This document shows positions 1-7,922 of a DNA stretch of 64,000 nt, in pieces (positions within the stretch are counted from its first letter, which is position 1; the number at the start of each line of letters is the position of its first letter). A program made the position numbers and the translations under genes. The DNA comes from Nocardioides panzhihuensis (GTDB taxonomy: Bacteria; Actinomycetota; Actinomycetes; Propionibacteriales; Nocardioidaceae), in NCBI RefSeq assembly GCF_013408335.1, contig NZ_JACBZR010000001.1, positions 1,860,001-1,924,000 of the forward strand, read 5' to 3'. Below the pieces are notes generated by a model, which worked only from the letters and a program-made list of their open reading frames with translations, did not search any database and had not been told where the DNA came from.

Positions 1-1
1 T

Positions 2-1054
2 TCGCCCCTGCTCGAGGTCGCCGCGGCGGATGGCAGCGTCGAGACCATCGCGGCCGAGCACTACCTGGTGGCCACCGGCTCCCGGCCCTGGACCCCGCCG
101 ATCGACGGACTGGACGAGGCCGGGTACCTGACCTCGACCACAGCGATGGAGCTCGCCGAGGTCCCCGACTCTCTGCTCGTCCTCGGCGGCGGCTACGTGG
201 CGCTGGAGCAGGCCCAGATGTTCGCCCGGATCGGGTCGAAGGTGACCCTGCTGGTTCGCTCCCGGCTGGCGTCGCAGGAGGAGCCGGAAGTCTCCAAGAC
301 ACTTCAGGAGGTCTTCGCCGACGAGGGCATCCGGGTGGTCCGCCGCGCGGTCCCGACCCGCGCGACCCGCGACGCGGCCACCGGCCAGGTGGCCGTCACA
401 GCGGACGTCTCCGGTGGCGAGCAGGAGTTCCGCGCCGACCAGCTCCTCGTCGCGCTCGGCCGCCGGCCGGTCACCGACGGGCTCAACCTCAACGCGGTCG
501 AGGTTAAAACTGGCGAGGTCGGTGAGATCGTGGTCACCGACCAGCTGCAGTCCTCCAACCCCCGGATCTGGGCGGCCGGAGACGTGACCGGGCACCCCGA
601 GTTCGTCTACGTCGCCGCCCACCACGGCACCCTGGTCGCCGAGAACGCCTTCACCGACGCCGAGAAGTCCGTGGACTACATGCGGCTGCCGCGGGTCACG
701 TTCACCAGTCCCGCGATCGGCGCAGTCGGGATGACTGAGGCCCAAGTCCTCGCGGCCGGGATCCGCTGCGACTGCCGCGTGCTACCGCTGGAATACGTGC
801 CCCGGGCGCTGGTCAACCGGGACACGCGCGGCTTCATCAAGATGGTCGCCAACGCAGACACCGGCGAGATCCTCGGCCTGACAGCGGTCGCCAAGGACGC
901 CGGCGAGCTCGCCGCCGCGGGCGTGCACATCCTCGGCAAGACCATCGCCGAGGTCGCCGACGCCTGGGCGCCCTACCTGACCATGGCCGAGGGCATCCGG
1001 ATCGTTGCCAAGGCCTTCACCACCGACGTCTCGAAGCTGTCCTGCTGCGCCTGA
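2..1054 (+). CDS. merA: Mercuric reductase MerA, C-terminal part (5' end outside window)
   Basis: This flavoprotein disulfide reductase reduces Hg(II) to Hg(0) with NADPH in the cytosol. The reading frame is open from base 2, so the N-terminal half of the FAD domain and the redox CxxxxC lie outside the window. Visible are the NADPH-binding motif LGGGYVALEQAQMFARIG, the second FAD motif WAAGDVTGHPEFVYVAA and the dimerisation domain. The protein ends KLSCCA, the vicinal cysteine pair that in MerA delivers Hg(II) to the active site of the partner subunit. That pair separates it from lipoamide dehydrogenase and glutathione reductase. merB follows after 47 bases, so this is a mer operon reading rightward; no merR is in view. 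Confidence 0.95.
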   Translation, partial: SPLLEVAAADGSVETIAAEHYLVATGSRPWTPPIDGLDEAGYLTSTTAMELAEVPDSLLVLGGGYVALEQAQMFARIGSKVTLLVRSRLASQEEPEVSKTLQEVFADEGIRVVRRAVPTRATRDAATGQVAVTADVSGGEQEFRADQLLVALGRRPVTDGLNLNAVEVKTGEVGEIVVTDQLQSSNPRIWAAGDVTGHPEFVYVAAHHGTLVAENAFTDAEKSVDYMRLPRVTFTSPAIGAVGMTEAQVLAAGIRCDCRVLPLEYVPRALVNRDTRGFIKMVANADTGEILGLTAVAKDAGELAAAGVHILGKTIAEVADAWAPYLTMAEGIRIVAKAFTTDVSKLSCCA

Positions 1055-1101
1055 CCAGCACCCACACAGCGCCCACCCCACTCCTGAAGGAGGCATCCGC
1101 C

Positions 1102-1761
1102 ATGTCGGACCTCAGCACGCAACTACCCCAACGACTCACCCGACCCGAGGAGACCGGCCTCAACGCAGGCCTGCTGGTCCCGCTGCTGCGACTGCTCGTC
1201 GACGGCGACCCCGTCGCCGTCGAGCAACTCGCCGCGGCCGCCGGACGTCCGATCGACGAGGTACGGCGTGGGCTCGCCGCGGTGCCGGACACCGAGTACG
1301 ACGACCAGGGCCGGATCATCGGCCAGGGCCTCACCCTGCGCCCCACCCCGCACCGGTTCATCGTGGCCGGTGAGGAGCTCTACACCTGGTGTGCGCTGGA
1401 CACCCTGATCTTCCCCGCCCTGCTGGACCGCCCGGCACGCGTGGAGTCGGCCTCCCCGGTCAGCGGCGAGCCGGTTCGGGTCAACGTCGACCCCACACAA
1501 GGTGCAACCAGCGTCGATCCGCCCACCGCGGTGGTGTCGCTGGTGAACCCGGAGCAGATCACCTCGATCCGTTCCTCCTTCTGCAGCCAGGTGCACTACT
1601 TCACCTCCGCCGAGGACGCCGCGGGCTGGCTGGCCGAGCACCCCGTCGCGGAGGTGGTCCCGGTGGCCGAGGCATACCGGATCGGGGCCGCCCTCACCAC
1701 CGGCCTGCTCAACCGCCTCCAGGCGCCCGCCGCGGCCGACGACAGCCACAGCTGCTGCTGA
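1102..1761 (+). CDS. merB: Organomercurial lyase MerB
   Basis: MerB cleaves the carbon-mercury bond of organomercurials and hands Hg(II) to MerA. The 219-residue length is normal for the family. The catalytic residues can be placed: Cys97 and Asp100 in LYTWCALD, and Cys161 in SSFCSQVHYF, matching the Cys-Asp-Cys triad of the well-studied enzyme. The N-terminal third is the winged-helix-like segment typical of MerB. It also ends in a vicinal cysteine pair (HSCC), like MerA upstream. The start ATG follows a GAAGGAGG ribosome site. With merA it gives broad-spectrum mercury resistance. Confidence 0.95.
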   Translation: MSDLSTQLPQRLTRPEETGLNAGLLVPLLRLLVDGDPVAVEQLAAAAGRPIDEVRRGLAAVPDTEYDDQGRIIGQGLTLRPTPHRFIVAGEELYTWCALDTLIFPALLDRPARVESASPVSGEPVRVNVDPTQGATSVDPPTAVVSLVNPEQITSIRSSFCSQVHYFTSAEDAAGWLAEHPVAEVVPVAEAYRIGAALTTGLLNRLQAPAAADDSHSCC

Positions 1762-1792
1762 CCCATACCCACTGAAGGGAATGAGAACACCG

Positions 1793-2086
1793 ATGATGTC
1801 CAACCACGACGACCGCCCGGGAGGCAGCGGCCTGCTCCTCGGAGCCGGCGCCGCGCTGCTCATGGTCGCCTGTTGCGCCCTGCCCCCCATCCTCATCGCC
1901 GGTGGCGCGATCGCCGGTATCGGCGCGTTCCTCCGCAACCCGTGGGTCATCGGCGCCGGGATCGCCCTGGCGATCCTCGCGCTGATTGCCATCTCCCGCC
2001 GCGGCGGCGACACCGCCGGCCACGGCTGCTGCCCGCCCATGCCCACCAACGAAAACGTCGACCCGAAGGACGAGCAGAACCGATGA
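1793..2086 (+). CDS. MerF/MerT-like small mercuric-ion membrane transporter
   Basis: This small protein of about 97 residues has two hydrophobic helices. The first carries a vicinal cysteine pair followed by prolines (VACCALPPILIAGG), the hallmark of the Hg(II) carriers MerT, MerF and MerC. A second pair, GCCPPMP, lies in the C-terminal tail. Two helices with two cysteine pairs are closest in design to MerF; the exact family is uncertain. An in-frame ATG at 1781 sits directly on the AAGGGA ribosome site, so the ATG at 1793 is preferred. Its stop overlaps the next start as ATGA. The likely role is moving Hg(II) through the membrane to MerA. Confidence 0.75.
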   Translation: MMSNHDDRPGGSGLLLGAGAALLMVACCALPPILIAGGAIAGIGAFLRNPWVIGAGIALAILALIAISRRGGDTAGHGCCPPMPTNENVDPKDEQNR

Positions 2087-2607
2087 GAATCACCCGCCGC
2101 CACCGCGCCGCGCTCTCGATCGCCGCCGTACTCGCCGCCGGATCGCTTGCCCTGACCGCCTGCGGCAACAGTGCCGACCCCGCGACCGCCGGTTCCGGTT
2201 CACCCGCCACCGTGACCAGCGTCGATGGCCAGCAGATCAGCCTGCCCGCAAACGGGAAGCCCACCACGGTGTTCTTCTTCTCCGTCGGGTGCGGCGAATG
2301 CGTGAACGGCGTCCGGTCCCTCGGCGAGGCAGCCACCACCGCCGAGAACGCCGGCACCGTGGCAAGCTTCCTCGCCGTCGACATGGACCCCGGCGAATCC
2401 AAGGCCCTGATCGGCGACTTCATGGAGTCCGTCGACGCCGAACACGTACCGGCCGCAATCGACGATGGCGCGGCACTCTCCCGGCGATTCGAGGTGGCCG
2501 CTCTGTCCACCCTGATCGTCGTCGACGCCGACGGCACGGTGACCTTCCGCGCCACCGACCCCGACGCCGCGACGATCACCGCCGAACTGGCAAAGGCCGG
2601 AGCCTGA
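2083..2607 (+). CDS. Thioredoxin-like lipoprotein of the mer operon
   Basis: This 174-residue exported protein starts with a charged stretch, a hydrophobic helix and the lipobox LTACG, so it should be a lipoprotein on the outer face of the membrane. A thioredoxin-like core follows, with FFFSVGCGECVNG (CGEC active-site type) and a C-terminal strand LIVVDADGTVTFR. Such domains exchange disulfides. Here the cysteines may hold or reduce mercury-linked thiols, replacing the periplasmic Hg-binding protein MerP, which is not seen. The start overlaps the upstream stop (ATGA), and a CcdA-type electron carrier follows three bases downstream. Function in mercury handling is inferred from context. Confidence 0.75.
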   Translation: MRITRRHRAALSIAAVLAAGSLALTACGNSADPATAGSGSPATVTSVDGQQISLPANGKPTTVFFFSVGCGECVNGVRSLGEAATTAENAGTVASFLAVDMDPGESKALIGDFMESVDAEHVPAAIDDGAALSRRFEVAALSTLIVVDADGTVTFRATDPDAATITAELAKAGA

Positions 2608-2610
2608 TCC

Positions 2611-3489
2611 ATGGGCGGACTGCTCACCCTCGCCTTCGCGGCCGGCATGGTCGCGCCCGTGAACCCGTGCGGGTTCGCGCTACTCCCGGCCTGGATCACC
2701 CACACCCTCGGCGACACCGATGCCTCAACGGTCCCGGTGCGGCTGCTGCGGGCGCTGCGGGCCGGTCTCGTGTTGGCGGTGGGGTTCGCCGGCACCCTCG
2801 CGGCAGCTGGCCTGGTAGTCAGCGCCGGCGCCCGAGGGCTGATTCGCGCCGCGCCGTCGCTCGGCCTGGCCGTCGGCATCCTGCTGGTGGTTCTCGGCCT
2901 GTGGATGCTAGCCGGACGCTCGGTCTCGGTGCGGGTGCCTCGGATCCCCGGCCGGGCAGCCGCGGGACTCCCACCCACTGCCCGGATGGCTGCGTTTGGG
3001 GTCGGCTACGCGCTGGCTTCGCTGTCGTGCACGTTCGGGGTGATCCTCGCGGTCATCGCGCAGGCGCAGGCCACCGCCAGCTATGCCGGGCTCCTGCTCG
3101 TCTTCGGTGTCTACGCTGCTGGCTCGGCGACCGTCCTGCTGCTGCTCGCCCTGGCCACCGCCGCGGCAGGCAGCGGACTCACCCGCCACGTCGCGCGATT
3201 GGCCCGTCATGGCCCAAGGGTCACCGCTGTCGTCCTGTTGCTCACCGGCGCCTATCTGGCCTGGTACTGGTATCCGGCGGCCACCAGCGACGCCCCGGTC
3301 GCCGCGGGTCGTGGTGGCGGACTCACTGACGTCTCCGCGGTGGTCTCCAGCTGGATCCAGACACGGACGACACTCATCGGCGCGCTCGCCGCCGCGTCTG
3401 TGCTGGTAGTGCTGGCGCTCGGGGTTCTCCAGCGACGCCGCCGGATCCTTCAGGGGCGCCCGATGACCACGCGGGACAGCACGCAGTGA
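2611..3489 (+). CDS. CcdA/DsbD-type transmembrane thiol-disulfide carrier
   Basis: This polytopic membrane protein of 292 residues belongs to the CcdA/DsbD transmembrane family, which passes electrons from cytosolic thioredoxin to extracytoplasmic thiol proteins. The two conserved cysteines are visible, in VAPVNPCGFALLP near the N terminus and SLSCTFGVI in the middle, each inside a helix. The gene follows the thioredoxin-like lipoprotein by three bases, so the pair probably forms one electron relay within the mer operon. Its stop codon (3487-3489) coincides with the inferred left tip of the IS21 element, so the original C terminus or downstream genes may have been altered by that insertion. 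Confidence 0.85.
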   Translation: MGGLLTLAFAAGMVAPVNPCGFALLPAWITHTLGDTDASTVPVRLLRALRAGLVLAVGFAGTLAAAGLVVSAGARGLIRAAPSLGLAVGILLVVLGLWMLAGRSVSVRVPRIPGRAAAGLPPTARMAAFGVGYALASLSCTFGVILAVIAQAQATASYAGLLLVFGVYAAGSATVLLLLALATAAAGSGLTRHVARLARHGPRVTAVVLLLTGAYLAWYWYPAATSDAPVAAGRGGGLTDVSAVVSSWIQTRTTLIGALAAASVLVVLALGVLQRRRRILQGRPMTTRDSTQ

Positions 3490-3537
3490 CAGCCCACCGG
3501 GTGCGGCGTGCGCACGAAGCAGGCTCGGTTGATTGCG

Positions 3538-4347
3538 TCACCGCGACGCGTTCCCTGACCGGGTCGACGCCAGCCGGTAGGAGTCGGTACCAGTTTCGAT
3601 GATGTTGCCGCCGAAGGTGAGGCGGTCGACGATGGCCGCGCACAGGCGCGGGTCCGTGAAGGTCTTGGTCCAGCCGGCGAAGCCCTCGTTGGACGCGATT
3701 GCCACGCTGTTCTTCTCCTCTCGCTCGGTGAGGACCTGGAAGAGGAGTTCGGCGCCGCGGCGGTCCAGTTCCATGTAGCCGAGCTCGTCAATGCAGAGCA
3801 GGTCGACGCGGCCGTAACGAGCGATCGTGCGGGCCAACTGCTTCTCATCGGCTGCTTCTACAAGCTCGTTCACCAGCCTCGTGGCGAGGGTGTACTTTAC
3901 CCGGAATCCCTTTTCCGCGGCTGCGGTCCCCAGGCCGATGAGCAGGTGAGACTTGCCGGTGCCGGAATCCCCGATCAGGCACAGCGGCTGGCCCTTCCGC
4001 ACCCACTCGCCGGTCGCCAACTGGTGGATGGTGGCGGGGATGATGTTCGAGTTGGCGTCGAAGTCGAAGTCCGCGAGGAACTTGCTCCGCGGGAACCCGG
4101 CGCCGTTCACGCGCCGGATGGTGGACCGACGGTCGCGGTCGTCGCACTCGGCCAGGAGCAGCTCGGCGAGGAATCCGGTGTAGGTCAACTGGTCCTTGTT
4201 CGCCGCCGCGACCGCGTCGCCAAGCAGGGCCCGCATGGTCGGGAGCCGGAGCCTCCGGCAGGCCTGGTCGACCGCCGCTACGGCGGCTTCCTCGGTCAGG
4301 CCGCGGCGGCGGCGCAAGGTGGTTGTCACGCTGGTGACTGTGCTCAT
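3538..4347 (-). CDS. istB: IS21-family helper ATPase IstB
   Basis: IstB is a DnaA/AAA+-like ATPase that binds target DNA and activates the IstA transposase. The 269-residue frame is intact. Walker A is GDSGTGKSH (Lys132) and Walker B is LLCIDELGYM; the following TEREEKNSVAIASN contains the sensor region. The start ATG overlaps the istA stop (ATGA at 4344-4347), the usual coupling in this family. IstA is broken here, so IstB has no partner from this copy. Confidence 0.95.
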   Translation of the reverse strand: MSTVTSVTTTLRRRRGLTEEAAVAAVDQACRRLRLPTMRALLGDAVAAANKDQLTYTGFLAELLLAECDDRDRRSTIRRVNGAGFPRSKFLADFDFDANSNIIPATIHQLATGEWVRKGQPLCLIGDSGTGKSHLLIGLGTAAAEKGFRVKYTLATRLVNELVEAADEKQLARTIARYGRVDLLCIDELGYMELDRRGAELLFQVLTEREEKNSVAIASNEGFAGWTKTFTDPRLCAAIVDRLTFGGNIIETGTDSYRLASTRSGNASR

Positions 4348-5222
4348 CGGGGTGCTCCGCTCTCATAGGGACTCATCGGGTCGGGGTGGTGGTCGGTGCC
4401 GGTGCGGCGGCCGAGCAGTTGCTGGTATTTCTCCATCGACGGCAGCGGCCGGGTGTCGGGCGGGAGGCCGGCGATGACCGCGGCCGGGTCGAGCAGCAGG
4501 CGTTCGGTGAGGGACACGACCTTCCGGCTGCGCTTGGTGTCGACATCTCGTCGTTCGCCATCGCTGCGCTGCGCAACGGGATGACGGTCTGAACTGGCCC
4601 CGGTGGGCGCTGCGCGGGTGGTGTGCAGGCGTGCTTCGACCGCGACCACGTCAGCTGAGACTGCACCGACGCTCACTGCGGCGAGCAGCCCGGCTTCGAC
4701 TTCGTCGGCGGCCATGGCGCGGTGCAGTAGGAGCACGTCGATCAGTTCCCGGGTGCCGACCGCATCCCCGAGCCGCCTGCGGGCGTTCGCCCAGAACGCC
4801 TCATGCGCAGGCGTGAACGCCCCCGATTCGCGGGCCTGCGCCAACGCGGTGGAGCCTGGCAATGCGCCCGGCTTACCCTTGAGCACCTCGAGGTAGTGGT
4901 CGAGGTTCACCGACTGGCCACCCCTTGTGATGACGCGGGGGTGCCGGGCGATCTGGAGTCGGCCGTCGAACACGACGACTTCGGATGCGCGCAAGGAGAC
5001 GCGGACGCGGCGGTGGATGAACCGCGCCGGGACGGAGTACCGGGCCATGCGGACGGTGATCATCGCGGAGCGGTCGACCATCGGGTTCAGCATCAGCCCG
5101 GGGTCGAACCCCTCGACCGGGAGCGGCGCGAGGTTCTCGCGTTCGGTCGCGAAGTCCTCGCCGACGGTCCGGATCCGCGACGAGATCCGTCGGCGGTCGT
5201 CGGCGGCGTCCAAGGCACGGAC
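4344..5222 (-). pseudogene. istA: istA, 3' half (split by IS3 insertion)
   Basis: This is the C-terminal part of the IS21 transposase. It begins RALDAADDRRR at the IS3 junction and continues through TVGEDFATERENLAPLP, then the Mu-transposase C-terminal barrel (YSVPARFIHRRVRVSLRASEVVVFDG, IARHPRV) to a tail of basic and polar residues. Removing the IS3 element and one copy of its 3-bp duplication joins this codon for codon to the 5' half at 7923. In its present state the frame runs back into IS3 end sequence and can only give a chimeric product. Confidence 0.92.
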
Positions 5223-5249
5223 TGAAGCGCCCCGGGTCTGATGGAGGCT
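5223..5249 (+). repeat. Left terminal inverted repeat of the IS3 element
   Basis: A 27-bp end matches the right end at 7896-7922 with three mismatches (positions 16, 18 and 19). It lies 25 bases before the orfA start. Confidence 0.93.
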
Positions 5250-5274
5250 CTCATTCCACGGAAGGATGAGAGTC

Positions 5275-5580
5275 ATGGCAGCACCGAAGAAGTACCCCGA
5301 CGAGCTGCGGGAGCGTGCGATCAGGATGGTGGTCGATGCCCGCAGGGATCCTGAGACGAGGCAGGGGGCGATCGCTCGGATCGCGGGTCAGTTGGGGATC
5401 AACCCGGAGACGTTGCGGACGTGGGTCAAGCGCACGGAGATCGATGAGGGTCTGCGTCCTGGGACCACGACCCTGGATGGGGATCGGATCGCGGAGCTCG
5501 AGCGTGAGAATCGTGAGCTGCGTCGGGCCAACCACATCTTGAAGACGGCCTCGGCTTTCTTCGCGTCAATGCCAAAGTAA
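5275..5580 (+). pseudogene. IS3 OrfA with C terminus replaced by IS110 sequence
   Basis: OrfA is the helix-turn-helix, leucine-zipper DNA-binding subunit of IS3 transposases. The sequence has the HTH (IARIAGQLGINPETLRTWVKR) and the zipper IAELERENRELRRANHILK. Native sequence ends at about 5565 (SAFFA); the last residues, SMPK, come from the IS110 left end. Joining across IS110 restores the family-typical tail AFFAELDRPSNR and stop. Start: the ATG at 5275 is nine bases from GGAAGG, better placed than the one at 5266. The insertion also separates OrfA from the frameshift region needed to make OrfAB, so transposition of this copy should be blocked. Confidence 0.9.
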
Positions 5581-5589
5581 TGCCTGCCC

Positions 5590-5775
5590 GACCGGGGTTC
5601 GCTCCTTTCTTCGCTGCCCCGTCTCGGTTCGCTGGGTCGATGGCTTGTCCTCGATGTGCGGCTCCGGTCGGGTGTCCTGGCGTCCGCGGGCGCGTGGCTT
5701 GATAGGAGCCTGCTCGCGACCACAGTTCGCGCTGAATTGAGGCGTGCCCGCCTCGCGGACGCCAGGACACCCGAT
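5590..5775 (+). ncRNA. Candidate bridge RNA in the IS110 left non-coding end
   Basis: IS110 elements express a bispecific bridge RNA from a non-coding end, with a target-binding loop followed by a donor-binding loop. Here a perfect 20-bp inverted repeat (5669-5688 with 5754-5773) encloses a 65-base loop. Candidate guides: CTTTCTTCGC at 5605-5614 is identical to the target flank at 5555-5564; GCTCCG at 5661-5666 is complementary to the right target CGGAGC at 6890-6895; ATAGGAGC at 5702-5709 is identical to the element's right end at 6878-6885; ATTGA at 5736-5740 is complementary to the first bases of the left end, TCAAT (5566-5570). The order matches known bridge RNAs. Exact RNA ends are unknown. 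Confidence 0.72.
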
Positions 5776-5802
5776 TGCATCCCGAGCAGCTGGAGGTTCC
5801 GC

Positions 5803-6876
5803 ATGGTCATGATCGGCGCCGATTCCCACAAGCGGACCCACACCGTGGTCGCACTCGACGAGGTAGGTCGGCGGTTGGCCACCAAGACGGTGCGCACCAA
5901 CGACGAGGGGCACCTTGCCCTGGTCGAGTGGGCGGCCCAGTTCGCCGACCGTGACGACGAAGGGGTCCGCTTCGCACTGGAGGACTGCCGCCACCTGACT
6001 CGCCGGCTGGAATCGGATCTCCTCGCCGCCGGGCATCGGGTGATCCGAGTCCCGACCCGCTTGATGGCCGGGGTCCGCCAGTCGAGCCGGGAGCCTGGGA
6101 AGTCGGATCCAATCGACGCGGAGGCAGTCGCACTCGCCGCGCTCAGGCACGCAGACCTGCCGGTCGCCGAACTGGATGGCCCAGCGCGGGAGGTCAAGTT
6201 GCTGTCAGATCACCGTCGCGACCTTGTCGTTCAGCGCACCCGGATCGCCGCCCAGGTCCGCTGGCACCTACACGAGCTCGACCCCGACCTGCAGGTGCCC
6301 AGCCGCGGCCTGCGACGTCAGTGCGTCGTGGCCGAGCTACTCGAGGAGATGGACCGGTTCGAGGGCGTGGTCGCCCGACTCGCACGAGGACTGCTCGAAC
6401 GCTGCTCCGAACTCACCGACCAGATCAATACGCTCGAGAAGGAGCTGCGCGACCTTGTGCGCCAGTTGGCTCCGTCCTTGTTGGACATTCCCGGCTGCGG
6501 AGTGCTGTCCGCGGCAGTCATCGTGGGTGAGACCGCCGGCGTGCACCGGTTCCGCAACAAGGACGCCTACGCCCGATTCACCGGCACCGCGCCGGTGCCG
6601 GTGTGGTCGGGTTCCAGCAAGGGAAAGGTCCGGCTCAACCGTGGCGGAAACCGTTCGATGAACTGCGCGCTGCACATGATCGCGGTCACCCAGGCCCGCG
6701 GTGTCGGACCGGGCAAGACCTATCTGGACAAGCAGCTGGCACGCGGCAAGGACCGCGTCGCAGGCCTTCGACTGCTGCGTCGCCGGCTATCCGACGCCGT
6801 CTTCACCGCACTGCGAGCCGACCTCCGCGCAGGAGTCGTCGAGGCGCCCGCAGAGCCACTGCGGCTGGCTGCTTGA
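5803..6876 (+). CDS. IS110-family recombinase (DEDD transposase)
   Basis: This intact 357-residue recombinase has an N-terminal RuvC-like DEDD domain: Asp7 in MIGADSHK, Glu60 in FALEDC, and Asp102/Asp105 in KSDPIDAEA. A helical middle follows, then a C-terminal transposase-20 domain with LLDIPGCGVLSAAVIVGE and FTGTAPVPVWSGSSKG, which includes the serine-rich motif carrying the catalytic serine, and LNRGGNRSMNCALHMIA. The start ATG at 5803 is preceded by GGAGG (5792-5796). The enzyme is thought to act with the bridge RNA encoded just upstream. Nothing in the frame looks damaged, so this may be the only active member of the nest. Confidence 0.95.
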   Translation: MVMIGADSHKRTHTVVALDEVGRRLATKTVRTNDEGHLALVEWAAQFADRDDEGVRFALEDCRHLTRRLESDLLAAGHRVIRVPTRLMAGVRQSSREPGKSDPIDAEAVALAALRHADLPVAELDGPAREVKLLSDHRRDLVVQRTRIAAQVRWHLHELDPDLQVPSRGLRRQCVVAELLEEMDRFEGVVARLARGLLERCSELTDQINTLEKELRDLVRQLAPSLLDIPGCGVLSAAVIVGETAGVHRFRNKDAYARFTGTAPVPVWSGSSKGKVRLNRGGNRSMNCALHMIAVTQARGVGPGKTYLDKQLARGKDRVAGLRLLRRRLSDAVFTALRADLRAGVVEAPAEPLRLAA

Positions 6877-6917
6877 CATAGGAGCATCGCGGAGCTCGAC
6901 CGCCCCTCGAACAGGTA

Positions 6918-7892
6918 GTGGCCTACATCGATGCCCATCGCCATGACGTGGTCGATGGGCGTGAGGTCGGGGTCGAGCCGATCTGCGCGGTGCTGAAGAA
7001 GGCCGGCGTGAAGATCGCCCCGAGCAGCTACTACGCCGCGAAGTCCCGGCCGCCGTCGGCGCGGGCTGTGCGTGATGCCGAGCTGGTCACCGATATCAAG
7101 GTCGCCCACAAGGCCAACCTCGGTGTCTACGGTGCGCGGAAGATCCATGCCGAGCTCAACCGCGAAGGCGCCCGGGTGGCCCGGTGCACCGTGGAGCGGC
7201 TCATGCGTGCCGAGGGGCTGCGAGGGATGCGGCGGGACAAGTCCCGCAAGACCACCATCGGCGAAGGCGCAGAGACCGAGCGACCCGAGGATCTGGTCAA
7301 GCGGAAGTTCGTTGCGACCGCGCCGAACCAACTGTGGGTGGCCGATCTGACCTATGTCCGCACCCACTCGGGTTGGACCTATGTCGCGTTCGTCCTCGAC
7401 GTTTTCAGCAGGATGGTCGTGGGCTGGCAGGTGTCGACCAGCCTGCGCACCGACCTGGCCTTGGACGCCCTCGACATGGGCCTGTGGGCACGGCAGCGGG
7501 CCGGCCGTGACGTCACCGGCTTGACGCACCACAGCGATCGAGGAGTCCAGTATCGAGCGATTCGCTATGCCGAGAGGTTGGCCGAAGCCGAGGCCGTCGC
7601 ATCGGTCGGGTCGAAGGGTGATTCCTACGACAATGCGATGGCCGAGGCGCTGAACTCGTTGTTCAAAGCCGAGTGCATCCGCAACCCGGTCATGCGCCCG
7701 AAGGGCGGCTGGAAGTCCGTGATCGACGTCGAGATCGCCGTGGCTGAGTACGTCGACTGGTTCAACCACCGACGGCTCCACGGCGAGATCGGACTCGTCC
7801 CACCCGCCGAGTTCGAGGCGTCGTACTGGGAAACCACCAACGCCAACAACTACCCTGAAACCCCGGTCCTCACCGAGGCCGGATCCAAGTAA
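6918..7892 (+). CDS. IS3-family transposase OrfB (DDE integrase)
   Basis: OrfB carries the catalytic rve domain of the IS3 transposase. The N-terminal HTH_21 region (GVYGARKIHAELNREGARVARCTVERLM) precedes the DDE core: Asp in NQLWVADLTYV, Asp in LTHHSDRGVQY, and Glu in SYDNAMAEALNSLFKAE. The family end WFNHRRLHGEIGLVPPAEFEA is present. The frame is open upstream of the GTG at 6918 (LEQVVAYIDAH), as expected for a protein normally made by -1 frameshifting from orfA. The IS110 insertion has removed that link, so expression is doubtful although the catalytic frame is intact. Confidence 0.93.
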   Translation: MAYIDAHRHDVVDGREVGVEPICAVLKKAGVKIAPSSYYAAKSRPPSARAVRDAELVTDIKVAHKANLGVYGARKIHAELNREGARVARCTVERLMRAEGLRGMRRDKSRKTTIGEGAETERPEDLVKRKFVATAPNQLWVADLTYVRTHSGWTYVAFVLDVFSRMVVGWQVSTSLRTDLALDALDMGLWARQRAGRDVTGLTHHSDRGVQYRAIRYAERLAEAEAVASVGSKGDSYDNAMAEALNSLFKAECIRNPVMRPKGGWKSVIDVEIAVAEYVDWFNHRRLHGEIGLVPPAEFEASYWETTNANNYPETPVLTEAGSK

Positions 7893-7895
7893 CCG

Positions 7896-7922
7896 AGCCT
7901 CCACGAAACCCGGGGCGCTTCA
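7896..7922 (-). repeat. Right terminal inverted repeat of the IS3 element
   Basis: This is the inverted partner of 5223-5249. It ends in CA at 7922 and is followed by the GAC target duplicate at 7923-7925. Confidence 0.93.

Larger units (their letters stand above)
5566..6891 (+). mobile_element. IS110-family insertion sequence
   Basis: The element sits in orfA of the IS3 copy. Both junctions contain TCGCG (5561-5565 and 6887-6891), and the filled target would read TTCTTCGCG then GAGCTCGACC, restoring OrfA. The tips are therefore known to within about 5 bp and the element is about 1.33 kb. As usual for IS110, there are no long terminal inverted repeats and no target duplication beyond the short shared core. 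It has one recombinase gene, preceded by about 220 bases of non-coding DNA with strong secondary structure. Confidence 0.9.
5223..7922 (+). mobile_element. IS3-family insertion sequence (itself interrupted by IS110)
   Basis: The ends are 27-bp imperfect inverted repeats (24 of 27 matching) starting TGAAGCGCCCCGGGT, with the TG...CA tips typical of IS3. A 3-bp duplication, GAC, flanks it at 5220-5222 and 7923-7925. Without the IS110 insertion the element would be about 1.37 kb, a normal IS3 size. It carries orfA and orfB on the plus strand, antisense to the istA it interrupts. The clean duplication shows that this was a simple transposition into IS21. Confidence 0.95.

Noticed and set aside
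5669-5773. Transcription terminator within IS110
   Set aside because: The hairpin has a 65-base loop and no T-run, and lies upstream of the recombinase gene; a structural RNA explains it better.
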